A model generated the notes under the pieces. It had not been told where the DNA came from, did not search any database, and saw only the letters and a list, made by a program, of their open reading frames with translations. Below are positions 52,248 to 63,487 of a stretch of DNA of 64,000 nucleotides, in pieces. The DNA is taken from NCBI RefSeq assembly GCF_029407905.1, contig NW_026577901.1:2480001-2544000 (forward strand), in the 5' to 3' direction. The position numbers and the translations under genes were made by a program. Each line of letters begins with the position of its first letter. Positions within the stretch are counted from its first letter, which is position 1. Source of the stretch: Bubalus kerabau. Lineage: Eukaryota; Chordata; Mammalia; Artiodactyla; Bovidae.

Positions 52248-53652
52248 ATGAGGCCGGTCTCACGAGGAAATTCGAGACGAGCCACGTGGGTGGGGCCACA
52301 GGCCGAACGCCCCCGATTCCCCGGTCCGCTCTTGAGAAGGACCCGAGGCCCGGACCCCTCTTCGAAGGCAACCCTGTGGGTGAAGGCACAACACGAAGGG
52401 GCACTGCCACCCCCGTGCATCGTCCGCAAAGACCCGCGGGTTCCACACACAGCTCGACGAGGGGCCTGAGACCCCCCGAGCAACTCGAGAGGCCAGCGGG
52501 GTTCCCTTCCTCAGACAAGACGAGGCCTGACTCTCCTGTCCCAACTCTGCAGGGACCCTGCGGTCGGAGTCCGAAACGCAGAGGAAGCCTGAGGTGCCTG
52601 CCTCCCCTCGAGGTGAGGCCCTCTTCCGTTGCGCCAGACCCAGCGGAGTCCCGAGGGGCCCCGCCACCTCCACAGGATCCCTCGCCTCTCAGAGGCACCC
52701 TGGGAAGTTCCCTAAGGTCCCCGGCAGAAGGCGAGGGACACGAGGGTTTCCCGCCGCCCCCCGACAAAGACCTCGAGAGTCCTTCTTCAACGCGTCTCGA
52801 GGCCCTAGTCCCCTCCCGTGACTCGAGAGCCAGGACGCGCTCCCCCTCGCCACGCGCATGGAGACCTGACTTCCCTGGCGCCGCACGAGAGGCTCCCTGA
52901 GATCCTCGTCGTGCCTCGGGAGAAAACCCCCACGGGCGCCGCAGCTCGAGGAAACCCCTGAGACGCCCCCGTCCTCGCGAGCTGAGGGCCTTCTTTTCCT
53001 GCATGGCCTGGAGAGCAATCCCGGGTCCTCTCTCCAAACGGAAGAGGAGGCTGGACTCCCTTGAGGCCGCTCAGGGGGCTCCAAGAGACCCGCGTCGCGA
53101 CTCGAGAGGAGAGCGCAGTCCTTGGCTTCCCCTCGAGACGAGGCCTGACTCCCCGGGGGAGCCTGGAATGCAACCCCGAGATCCCTGCCTTCCCTGGAGA
53201 GGAAAATTAGGTCCCGGACACACGCTTAGGTGAGGTCTCTTAGGCCCTGCAGTGACTCGGGCGCCACCCCCAGCTTTCCCTCGCAACCCGAGGGGAAGAT
53301 TGGGCTTCCCAGGGCCAACCCAAGGGGAAGGCTGAGATCCCCGTCGTAACTCGAGAATGCCGCCGCAACTCGAGAAAAACCACGTGGTTCCCACCGCTTG
53401 GCAAGATGAGGCCCTTGCCCGCGACGGCGTCTCAAGGGAAGTCCCCTGTTCCGCCCTGAAGGGCGAGACGGTCCCTGACAGCCTTCCTGCGACCCCCAAA
53501 AGTCCCCCGACACGCCGGGTTCCCCCGAGGGGAACACCGAGGGTCCCGGCACCGCTTCCTCTGAGCCCCTTCTCCCCTCCTGATCGCGACAGGAGAGGCG
53601 ATTCCCCTGCGTGGTCTGGAAGGGGACCCCGGCCTTCCCGGCGCACCTCAGG
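52248..53652. repeat. Monomer B22, 1405 bp
   Basis: Carries X at 53,116 and T near its end; differs from B20 only in T against S. Confidence 0.95.
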
Positions 53653-55057
53653 ATGAGGCCGGTCTCACGAGGAAATTCGAGACGAGCCACGTGGGTGGGG
53701 CCACAGGCCGAACGCCCCCGATTCCCCGGTCCGCTCTTGAGAAGGACCCGAGGCCCGGACCCCTCTTCGAAGGCAACCCTGTGGGTGAAGGCACAACACG
53801 AAGGGGCACTGCCACCCCCGTGCATCGTCCGCAAAGACCCGCGGGTTCCACACACAGCTCGACGAGGGGCCTGAGACCCCCCGAGCAACTCGAGAGGCCA
53901 GCGGGGTTCCCTTCCTCAGACAAGACGAGGCCTGACTCTCCTGTCCCAACTCTGCAGGGACCCTGCGGTCGGAGTCCGAAACGCAGAGGAAGCCTGAGGT
54001 GCCTGCCTCCCCTCGAGGTGAGGCCCTCTTCCGTTGCGCCAGACCCAGCGGAGTCCCGAGGGGCCCCGCCACCTCCACAGGATCCCTCGCCTCTCAGAGG
54101 CACCCTGGGAAGTTCCCTAAGGTCCCCGGCAGAAGGCGAGGGACACGAGGGTTTCCCGCCGCCCCCCGACAAAGACCTCGAGAGTCCTTCTTCAACGCGT
54201 CTCGAGGCCCTAGTCCCCTCCCGTGACTCGAGAACCAGGACGCGCTCCCCCTCGCCACGCGCATGGAGACCTGACTTCCCTGGCGCCGCACGAGAGGCTC
54301 CCTGAGATCCTCGTCGTGCCTCGGGAGAAAACCCCCACGGGCGCCGCAGCTCGAGGAAACCCCTGAGACGCCCCCGTCCTCGCGAGCTGAGGGCCTTCTT
54401 TTCCTGCATGGCCTGGAGAGCAATCCCGGGTCCTCTCTCCAAACGGAAGAGGAGGCTGGACTCCCTTGAGGCCGCTCAGGGGGCTCCAAGAGACCCGCGT
54501 CGCGACTCGAGAGGAGAGCGCAGTCCTTGGCTTCCCCTCGAGACGAGGCCTGACTCCCCGGGGGAGCCTGGAATGCAACCCCGAGATCCCTGCCTTCCCT
54601 GGAGAGGAAAATTAGGTCCCGGACACACGCTTAGGTGAGGTCTCTTAGGCCCTGCAGTGACTCGGGCGCCACCCCCAGCTTTCCCTCGCAACCCGAGGGG
54701 AAGATTGGGCTTCCCAGGGCCAACCCAAGGGGAAGGCTGAGATCCCCGTCGTAACTCGAGAATGCCGCCGCAACTCGAGAAAAACCACGTGGTTCCCACC
54801 GCTTGGCAAGATGAGGCCCTTGCCCGCGACGGCGTCTCAAGGGAAGTCCCCTGTTCCGCCCTGAAGGGCGAGACGGTCCCTGACAGCCTTCCTGCGACCC
54901 CCAAGAGTCCCCCGACACGCCGGGTTCCCCCGAGGGGAACACCGAGGGTCCCGGCACCGCTTCCTCTGAGCCCCTTCTCCCCTCCTGATCGCGACAGGAG
55001 AGGCGATTCCCCTGCGTGGTCTGGAAGGGGTTCCCGGCCTTCCCGGCGCACCTCAGG
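53653..55057. repeat. Monomer B23, 1405 bp
   Basis: Carries X at 54,521. Private 'ctcgagaaccagg' near 54,231 and 'cccaagagtccc' near 54,902, the latter an A-like state. Confidence 0.95.
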
Positions 55058-56462
55058 ATGAGGCCGGTCTCACGAGGAAATTCGAGACGAGCCACGTGGG
55101 TGGGGCCACAGGCCGAACGCCCCCGATTCCCCGGTCCGCTCTTGAGAAGGACCCGAGGCCCGGACCCCTCTTCGAAGGCAACCCTGTGGGTGAAGGCACA
55201 ACACGAAGGGGCACTGCCACCCCCGTGCATCGTCCGCAAAGACCCGCGGGTTCCACACACAGCTCGACGAGGGGCCTGAGACCCCCCGAGCAACTCGAGA
55301 GGCCAGCGGGGTTCCCTTCCTCAGACAAGACGAGGCCTGACTCTCCTGTCCCAACTCTGCAGGGACCCTGCGGTCGGAGTCCGAAACGCAGAGGAAGCCT
55401 GAGGTGCCTGCCTCCCCTCGAGGTGAGGCCCTCTTCCGTTGCGCCAGACCCAGCGGAGTCCCGAGGGGCCCCGCCACCTCCACAGGATCCCTCGCCTCTC
55501 AGAGGCACCCTGGGAAGTTCCCTAAGGTCCCCGGCAGAAGGCGAGGGACACGAGGGTTTCCCGCCGCCCCCCGACAAAGACCTCGAGAGTCCTTCTTCAA
55601 CGCGTCTCGAGGCCCTAGTCCCCTCCCGTGACTCGAGAGCCAGGACGCGCTCCCCCTCGCCACGCGCATGGAGACCTGACTTCCCTGGCGCCGCACGAGA
55701 GGCTCCCTGAGATCCTCGTCGTGCCTCGGGAGAAAACCCCCACGGGCGCCGCAGCTCGAGGAAACCCCTGAGACGCCCCCGTCCTCGCGAGCTGAGGGCC
55801 TTCTTTTCCTGCATGGCCTGGAGAGCAATCCCGGGTCCTCTCTCCAAACGGAAGAGGAGGCTGGACTCCCTTGAGGCCGCTCAGGGGGCTCCAAGAGACC
55901 CGCGTCGCGACTCGAGAGGAGAGCGGAGTCCTTGGCTTCCCCTCGAGACGAGGCCTGACTCCCCGGGGGAGCCTGGAATGCAACCCCGAGATCCCTGCCT
56001 TCCCTGGAGAGGAAAATTAGGTCCCGGACACACGCTTAGGTGAGGTCTCTTAGGCCCTGCAGTGACTCGAGCGCCACCCCCAGCTTTCCCTCGCAACCCG
56101 AGGGGAAGATTGGGCTTCCCAGGGCCAACCCAAGGGGAAGGCTGAGATCCCCGTCGTAACTCGAGAATGCCGCCGCAACTCGAGAAAAACCACGTGGTTC
56201 CCACCGCTTGGCAAGATGAGGCCCTTGCCCGCGACGGCGTCTCAAGGGAAGTCCCCTGTTCCGCCCTGAAGGGCGAGACGGTCCCTGACAGCCTTCCTGC
56301 GACCCCCAAAAGTCCCCCGACACGCCGGGTTCCCCCGAGGGGAACACCGAGGGTCCCGGCACCGCTTCCTCTGAGCCCCTTCTCCCCTCCTGATCGCGAC
56401 AGGAGAGGCGATTCCCCTGCGTGGTCTGGAAGGGGTTCCCGGCCTTCCCGGCGCACCTCAGG
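55058..56462. repeat. Monomer B24, 1405 bp
   Basis: Carries E at 56,070; otherwise consensus. Confidence 0.95.
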
Positions 56463-57867
56463 ATGAGGCCGGTCTCACGAGGAAATTCGAGACGAGCCAC
56501 GTGGGTGGGGCCACAGGCCGAACGCCCCCGATTCCCCGGTCCGCTCTTGAGAAGGACCCGAGGCCCGGACCCCTCTTCGAAGGCAACCCTGTGGGTGAAG
56601 GCACAACACGAAGGGGCACTGCCACCCCCGTGCATCGTCCGCAAAGACCCGCGGGTTCCACACACAGCTCGACGAGGGGCCTGAGACCCCCCGAGCAACT
56701 CGAGAGGCCAGCGGGGTTCCCTTCCTCAGACAAGACGAGGCCTGACTCTCCTGTCCCAACTCTGCAGGGACCCTGCGGTCGGAGTCCGAAACGCAGAGGA
56801 AGCCTGAGGTGCCTGCCTCCCCTCGAGGTGAGGCCCTCTTCCGTTGCGCCAGACCCAGCGGAGTCCCGAGGGGCCCCGCCACCTCCACAGGATCCCTCGC
56901 CTCTCAGAGGCACCCTGGGAAGTTCCCTAAGGTCCCCGGCAGAAGGCGAGGGACACGAGGGTTTCCCGCCGCCCCCCGACAAAGACCTCGAGAGTCCTTC
57001 TTCAACGCGTCTCGAGGCCCTAGTCCCCTCCCGTGACTCGAGAGCCAGGACGCGCTCCCCCTCGCCACGCGCATGGAGACCTGACTTCCCTGGCGCCGCA
57101 CGAGAGGCTCCCTGAGATCCTCGTCGTGCCTCGGGAGAAAACCCCCACGGGCGCCGCAGCTCGAGGAAACCCCTGAGACGCCCCCGTCCTCGCGAGCTGA
57201 GGGCCTTCTTTTCCTGCATGGCCTGGAGAGCAATCCCGGGTCCTCTCTCCAAACGGAAGAGGAGGCTGGACTCCCTTGAGGCCGCTCAGGGGGCTCCAAG
57301 AGACCCGCGTCGCGACTCGAGAGGAGAGCGGAGTCCTTGGCTTCCCCTCGAGACGAGGCCTGACTCCCCGGGGGAGCCTGGAATGCAACCCCGAGATCTC
57401 TGCCTTCCCTGGAGAGGAAAATTAGGTCCCGGACACACGCTTAGGTGAGGTCTCTTAGGCCCTGCAGTGACTCGGGCGCCACCCCCAGCTTTCCCTTGCA
57501 ACCCGAGGGGAAGATTGGGCTTCCCAGGGCCAACACAAGGGGAAAGCTGAGATCCCCGTCGTAACTCGAGAATGCCGCCGCAACTCGAGAAAAACCACGT
57601 GGTTCCCACCGCTTGGCAAGATGAGGCCCTTGCCCGCGACGGCGTCTCAAGGGAAGTCCCCTGTTCCGCCCTGAAGGGCGAGACGGTCCCTGACAGCCTT
57701 CCTGCGACCCCCAAAAGTCCCCCGACACGCCGGGTTCCCCCGAGGGGAACACCGAGGGTCCCGGCACCGCTTCCTCTGAGCCCCTTCTCCCCTCCTGATC
57801 GCGACAGGAGAGGCGATTCCCCTGCGTGGTCTGGAAGGGGTTCCCGGCCTTCCCGGCGCACCTCAGG
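56463..57867. repeat. Monomer B25, 1405 bp
   Basis: Carries D. Private 'gagatctctgcc' near 57,397 and 'ccaacacaagg' near 57,534. Confidence 0.95.
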
Positions 57868-59272
57868 ATGAGGCCGGTCTCACGAGGAAATTCGAGACGA
57901 GCCACGTGGGTGGGGCCACAGGCCGAACGCCCCCGATTCCCCGGTCCGCTCTTGAGAAGGACCCGAGGCCCGGACCCCTCTTCGAAGGCAACCCTGTGGG
58001 TGAAGGCACAACACGAAGGGGCACTGCCACCCCCGTGCATCGTCCGCAAAGACCCGCGGGTTCCACACACAGCTCGACGAGGGGCCTGAGACCCCCCGAG
58101 CAACTCGAGAGGCCAGCGGGGTTCCCTTCCTCAGACAAGACGAGGCCTGACTCTCCTGTCCCAACTCTGCAGGGACCCTGCGGTCGGAGTCCGAAACGCA
58201 GAGGAAGCCTGAGGTGCCTGCCTCCCCTCGAGGTGAGGCCCTCTTCCGTTGCGCCAGACCCAGCGGAGTCCCGAGGGGCCCCGCCACCTCCACAGGATCC
58301 CTCGCCTCTCAGAGGCACCCTGGGAAGTTCCCTAAGGTCCCCGGCAGAAGGCGAGGGACACGAGGGTTTCCCGCCGCCCCCCGACAAAGACCTCGAGAGT
58401 CCTTCTTCAACGCGTCTCGAGGCCCTAGTCCCCTCCCGTGACTCGAGAGCCAGGACGCGCTCCCCCTCGCCACGCGCATGGAGACCTGACTTCCCTGGCG
58501 CCGCACGAGAGGCTCCCTGAGATCCTCGTCGTGCCTCGGGAGAAAACCCCCACGGGCGCCGCAGCTCGAGGAAACCCCTGAGACGCCCCCGTCCTCGCGA
58601 GCTGAGGGCCTTCTTTTCCTGCATGGCCTGGAGAGCAATCCCGGGTCCTCTCTCCAAACGGAAGAGGAGGCTGGACTCCCTTGAGGCCACTCAGGGGGCT
58701 CCAAGAGACCCGCGTCGCGACTCGAGAGGAGAGCGGAGTCCTTGGCTTCCCCTCGAGACGAGGCCTGACTCCCCGGGGGAGCCTGGAATGCAACCCCGAG
58801 ATCCCTGCCTTCCCTGGAGAGGAAAATTAGGTCCCGGACACACGCTTAGGTGAGGTCTCTTAGGCCCTGCAGTGACTCGGGCGCCACCCCCAGCTTTCCC
58901 TCGCAACCCGAGGGGAAGATTGGGCTTCCCAGGGCCAACCCAAGGGGAAGGCTGAGATCCCCGTCGTAACTCGAGAATGCCGCCGCAACTCGAGAAAAAC
59001 CACGTGGTTCCCACCGCTTGGCAAGATGAGGCCCTTGCCCGCGACGGCGTCTCAAGGGAAGTCCCCTGTTCCGCCCTGAAGGGCGAGACGGTCCCTGACA
59101 GCCTTCCTGCGACCCCCAAAAGTCCCCCGACACGCCGGGTTCCCCCGAGGGGAACACCGAGGGTCCCGGCACCGCTTCCTCTGAGCCCCTTCTCCCCTCC
59201 TGATCGCGACAGGAGAGGCGATTCCCCTGCGTGGTCTGGAAGGGGTTCCCGGCCTTCCCGGCGCACCTCAGG
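57868..59272. repeat. Monomer B26, 1405 bp
   Basis: Carries 'gccactcagg' at 58,689, shared only with B7. Confidence 0.95.
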
Positions 59273-60677
59273 ATGAGGCCGGTCTCACGAGGAAATTCGA
59301 GACGAGCCACGTGGGTGGGGCCACAGGCCGAACGCCCCCGATTCCCCGGTCCGCTCTTGAGAAGGACCCGAGGCCCGGACCCCTCTTCGAAGGCAACCCT
59401 GTGGGTGAAGGCACAACACGAAGGGGCACTGCCACCCCCGTGCATCGTCCGCAAAGACCCGCGGGTTCCACACACAGCTCGACGAGGGGCCTGAGACCCC
59501 CCGAGCAACTCGAGAGGCCAGCGGGGTTCCCTTCCTCAGACAAGACGAGGCCTGACTCTCCTGTCCCAACTCTGCAGGGACCCTGCGGTCGGAGTCCGAA
59601 ACGCAGAGGAAGCCTGAGGTGCCTGCCTCCCCTCGAGGTGAGGCCCTCTTCCGTTGCGCCAGACCCAGCGGAGTCCCGAGGGGCCCCGCCACCTCCACAG
59701 GATCCCTCGCCTCTCAGAGGCACCCTGGGAAGTTCCCTAAGGTCCCCGGCAGAAGGCGAGGGACACGAGGGTTTCCCGCCGCCCCCCGACAAAGACCTCG
59801 AGAGTCCTTCTTCAACGCGTCTCGAGGCCCTAGTCCCCTCCCGTGACTCGAGAGCCAGGACGCGCTCCCCCTCGCCACGCGCATGGAGACCTGACTTCCC
59901 TGGCGCCGCACGAGAGGCTCCCTGAGATCCTCGTCGTGCCTCGGGAGAAAACCCCCACGGGCGCCGCAGCTCGAGGAAACCCCTGAGACGCCCCCGTCCT
60001 CGCGAGCTGAGGGCCTTCTTTTCCTGCATGGCCTGGAGAGCAATCCCGGGTCCTCTCTCCAAACGGAAGAGGAGGCTGGACTCCCTTGAGGCCGCTCAGG
60101 GGGCTCCAAGAGACCCGCGTCGCGACTCGAGAGGAGAGCGGAGTCCTTGGCTTCCCCTCGAGACGAGGCCTGACTCCCCGGGGGAGCCTGGAATGCAACC
60201 CCGAGATCCCTGCCTTCCCTGGAGAGGAAAATTAGGTCCCGGACACACGCTTAGGTGAGGTCTCTTAGGCCCTGCAGTGACTCGAGCGCCACCCCCAGCT
60301 TTCCCTCGCAACCCGAGGGGAAGATTGGGCTTCCCAGGGCCAACCCAAGGGGAAGGCTGAGATCCCCGTCGTAACTCGAGAATGCCGCCGCAACTCGAGA
60401 AAAACCACGTGGTTCCCACCGCTTGGCAAGATGAGGCCCTTGCCCGCGACGGCGTCTCAAGGGAAGTCCCCTGTTCCGCCCTGAAGGGCGAGACGGTCCC
60501 TGACAGCCTTCCTGCGACCCCCAAAAGTCCCCCGACACGCCGGGTTCCCCCGAGGGGAACACCGAGGGTCCCGGCACCGCTTCCTCTGAGCCCCTTCTCC
60601 CCTCCTGATCGCGACAGGAGAGGCGATTCCCCTGCGTGGTCTGGAAGGGGTTCCCGGCCTTCCCGGCGCACCTCAGG
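59273..60677. repeat. Monomer B27, 1405 bp
   Basis: Carries E at 60,285; otherwise consensus. Confidence 0.95.
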
Positions 60678-62082
60678 ATGAGGCCGGTCTCACGAGGAAA
60701 TTCGAGACGAGCCACGTGGGTGGGGCCACAGGCCGAACGCCCCCGATTCCCCGGTCCGCTCTTGAGAAGGACCCGAGGCCCGGACCCCTCTTCGAAGGCA
60801 ACCCTGTGGGTGAAGGCACAACACGAAGGGGCACTGCCACCCCCGTGCATCGTCCGCAAAGACCCGCGGGTTCCACACACAGCTCGACGAGGGGCCTGAG
60901 ACCCCCCGAGCAACTCGAGAGGCCAGCGGGGTTCCCTTCCTCAGACAAGACGAGGCCTGACTCTCCTGTCCCAACTCTGCAGGGACCCTGCGGTCGGAGT
61001 CCGAAACGCAGAGGAAGCCTGAGGTGCCTGCCTCCCCTCGAGGTGAGGCCCTCTTCCGTTGCGCCAGACCCAGCGGAGTCCCGAGGGGCCCCGCCACCTC
61101 CACAGGATCCCTCGCCTCTCAGAGGCACCCTGGGAAGTTCCCTAAGGTCCCCGGCAGAAGGCGAGGGACACGAGGGTTTCCCGCCGCCCCCCGACAAAGA
61201 CCTCGAGAGTCCTTCTTCAACGCGTCTCGAGGCCCTAGTCCCCTCCCGTGACTCGAGAGCCAGGACGCGCTCCCCCTCGCCACGCGCATGGAGACCTGAC
61301 TTCCCTGGCGCCGCACGAGAGGCTCCCTGAGATCCTCGTCGTGCCTCGGGAGAAAACCCCCACGGGCGCCGCAGCTCGAGGAAACCCCTGAGACGCCCCC
61401 GTCCTCGCGAGCTGAGGGCCTTCTTTTCCTGCATGGCCTGGAGAGCAATCCCGGGTCCTCTCTCCAAACGGAAGAGGAGGCTGGACTCCCTTGAGGCCGC
61501 TCAGGGGGCTCCAAGAGACCCGCGTCGCGACTCGAGAGGAGAGCGGAGTCCTTGGCTTCCCCTCGAGACGAGGCCTGACTCCCCGGGGGAGCCTGGAATG
61601 CAACCCCGAGATCCCTGCCTTCCCTGGAGAGGAAAATTAGGTCCCGGACACACGCTTAGGTGAGGTCTCTTAGGCCCTGCAGTGACTCGAGCGCCACCCC
61701 CAGCTTTCCCTCGCAACCCGAGGGGAAGATTGGGCTTCCCAGGGCCAACCCAAGGGGAAGGCTGAGATCCCCGTCGTAACTCGAGAATGCCGCCGCAACT
61801 CGAGAAAAACCACGTGGTTCCCACTGCTTGGCAAGATGAGGCCCTTGCCCGCGACGGCGTCTCAAGGGAAGTCCCCTGTTATGCCCTGAAGGGCGAGACG
61901 GTCCCTGACAGCCTTCCTGCGACCCCCAAAAGTCCCCCGACACGCCGGGTTCCCCCGAGGGGAACACCGAGGGTCCCGGCACCGCTTCCTCTGAGCCCCT
62001 TCTCCCCTCCTGATCGCGACAGGAGAGGCGATTCCCCTGCGTGGTCTGGAAGGGGTTCCCGGCCTTCCCGGCGCACCTCAGG
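60678..62082. repeat. Monomer B28, 1405 bp
   Basis: Carries E at 61,690 and F at 61,881-61,882. Private 'cccactgcttgg' near 61,825. Confidence 0.95.
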
Positions 62083-63487
62083 ATGAGGCCGGTCTCACGA
62101 GGAAATTCGAGACGAGCCACGTGGGTGGGGCCACAGGCCGAACGCCCCCGATTCCCCGGTCCGCTCTTGAGAAGGACCCGAGGCCCGGACCCCTCTTCGA
62201 AGGCAACCCTGTGGGTGAAGGCACAACACGAAGGGGCACTGCCACCCCCGTGCATCGTCCGCAAAGACCCGCGGGTTCCACACACAGCTCGACGAGGGGC
62301 CTGAGACCCCCCGAGCAACTCGAGAGGCCAGCGGGGTTCCCTTCCTCAGACAAGACGAGGCCTGACTCTCCTGTCCCAACTCTGCAGGGACCCTGCGGTC
62401 GGAGTCCGAAACGCAGAGGAAGCCTGAGGTGCCTGCCTCCCCTCGAGGTGAGGCCCTCTTCCATTGCGCCAGACCCAGCGGAGTCCCGAGGGGCCCCGCC
62501 ACCTCCACAGGATCCCTCGCCTCTCAGAGGCACCCTGGGAAGTTCCCTAAGGTCCCCGGCAGAAGGCGAGGGACACGAGGGTTTCCCGCCGCCCCCCGAC
62601 AAAGACCTCGAGAGTCCTTCTTCAACGCGTCTCGAGGCCCTAGTCCCCTCCCGTGACTCGAGAGCCAGGACGCGCTCCCCCTCGCCACGCGCATGGAGAC
62701 CTGACTTCCCTGGCGCCGCACGAGAGGCTCCCTGAGATCCTCGTCGTGCCTCGGGAGAAAACCCCCACGGGCGCCGCAGCTCGAGGAAACCCCTGAGACG
62801 CCCCCGTCCTCGCGAGCTGAGGGCCTTCTTTTCCTGCATGGCCTGGAGAGCAATCCCGGGTCCTCTCTCCAAACGGAAGAGGAGGCTGGACTCCCTTGAG
62901 GCCGCTCAGGGGGCTCCAAGAGACCCGCGTCGCGACTCGAGAGGAGAGCGGAGTCCTTGGCTTCCCCTCGAGACGAGGCCTGACTCCCCGGGGGAGCCTG
63001 GAATGCAACCCCGAGATCCCTGCCTTCCCTGGAGAGGAAAATTAGGTCCCGGACACACGCTTAGGTGAGGTGTCTTAGGCCCTGCAGTGACTCGGGCGCC
63101 ACCCCCAGCTTTCCCTCGCAACCCGAGGGGAAGATTGGGCTTCCCAGGGCCAACCCAAGGGGAAGGCTGAGATCCCCGTCGTAACTCGAGAATGCCGCCG
63201 CAACTCGAGAAAAACCACGTGGTTCCCACCGCTTGGCAAGATGAGGCCCTTGCCCGCGACGGCGTCTCAAGGGAAGTCCCCTGTTCCGCCCTGAAGGGCG
63301 AGACGGTCCCTGACAGCCTTCCTGCGACCCCCAAAAGTCCCCCGACACGCCGGGTTCCCCCGAGGGGAACACCGAGGGTCCCGGCACCGCTTCCTCTGAG
63401 CCCCTTCTCCCCTCCTGATCGCGACAGGAGAGGCGATTCCCCTGCGTGGTCTGGAAGGGGTTCCCGGCCTTCCCGGCGCACCTCAGG
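62083..63487. repeat. Monomer B29, 1405 bp
   Basis: Carries G at 62,463 and 'gtgaggtgtct' at 63,072. Confidence 0.95.

Noticed and set aside
22743..63487. A fixed higher-order repeat of 8 units, suggested by S/R at B2, B10 and B18
   Set aside because: Other variants between these units do not repeat at 8-unit spacing (T is at B4, B5, B11, B13 and B22; G at B10, B17 and B29), so only short haplotypes are shared, not a whole 8-unit block.
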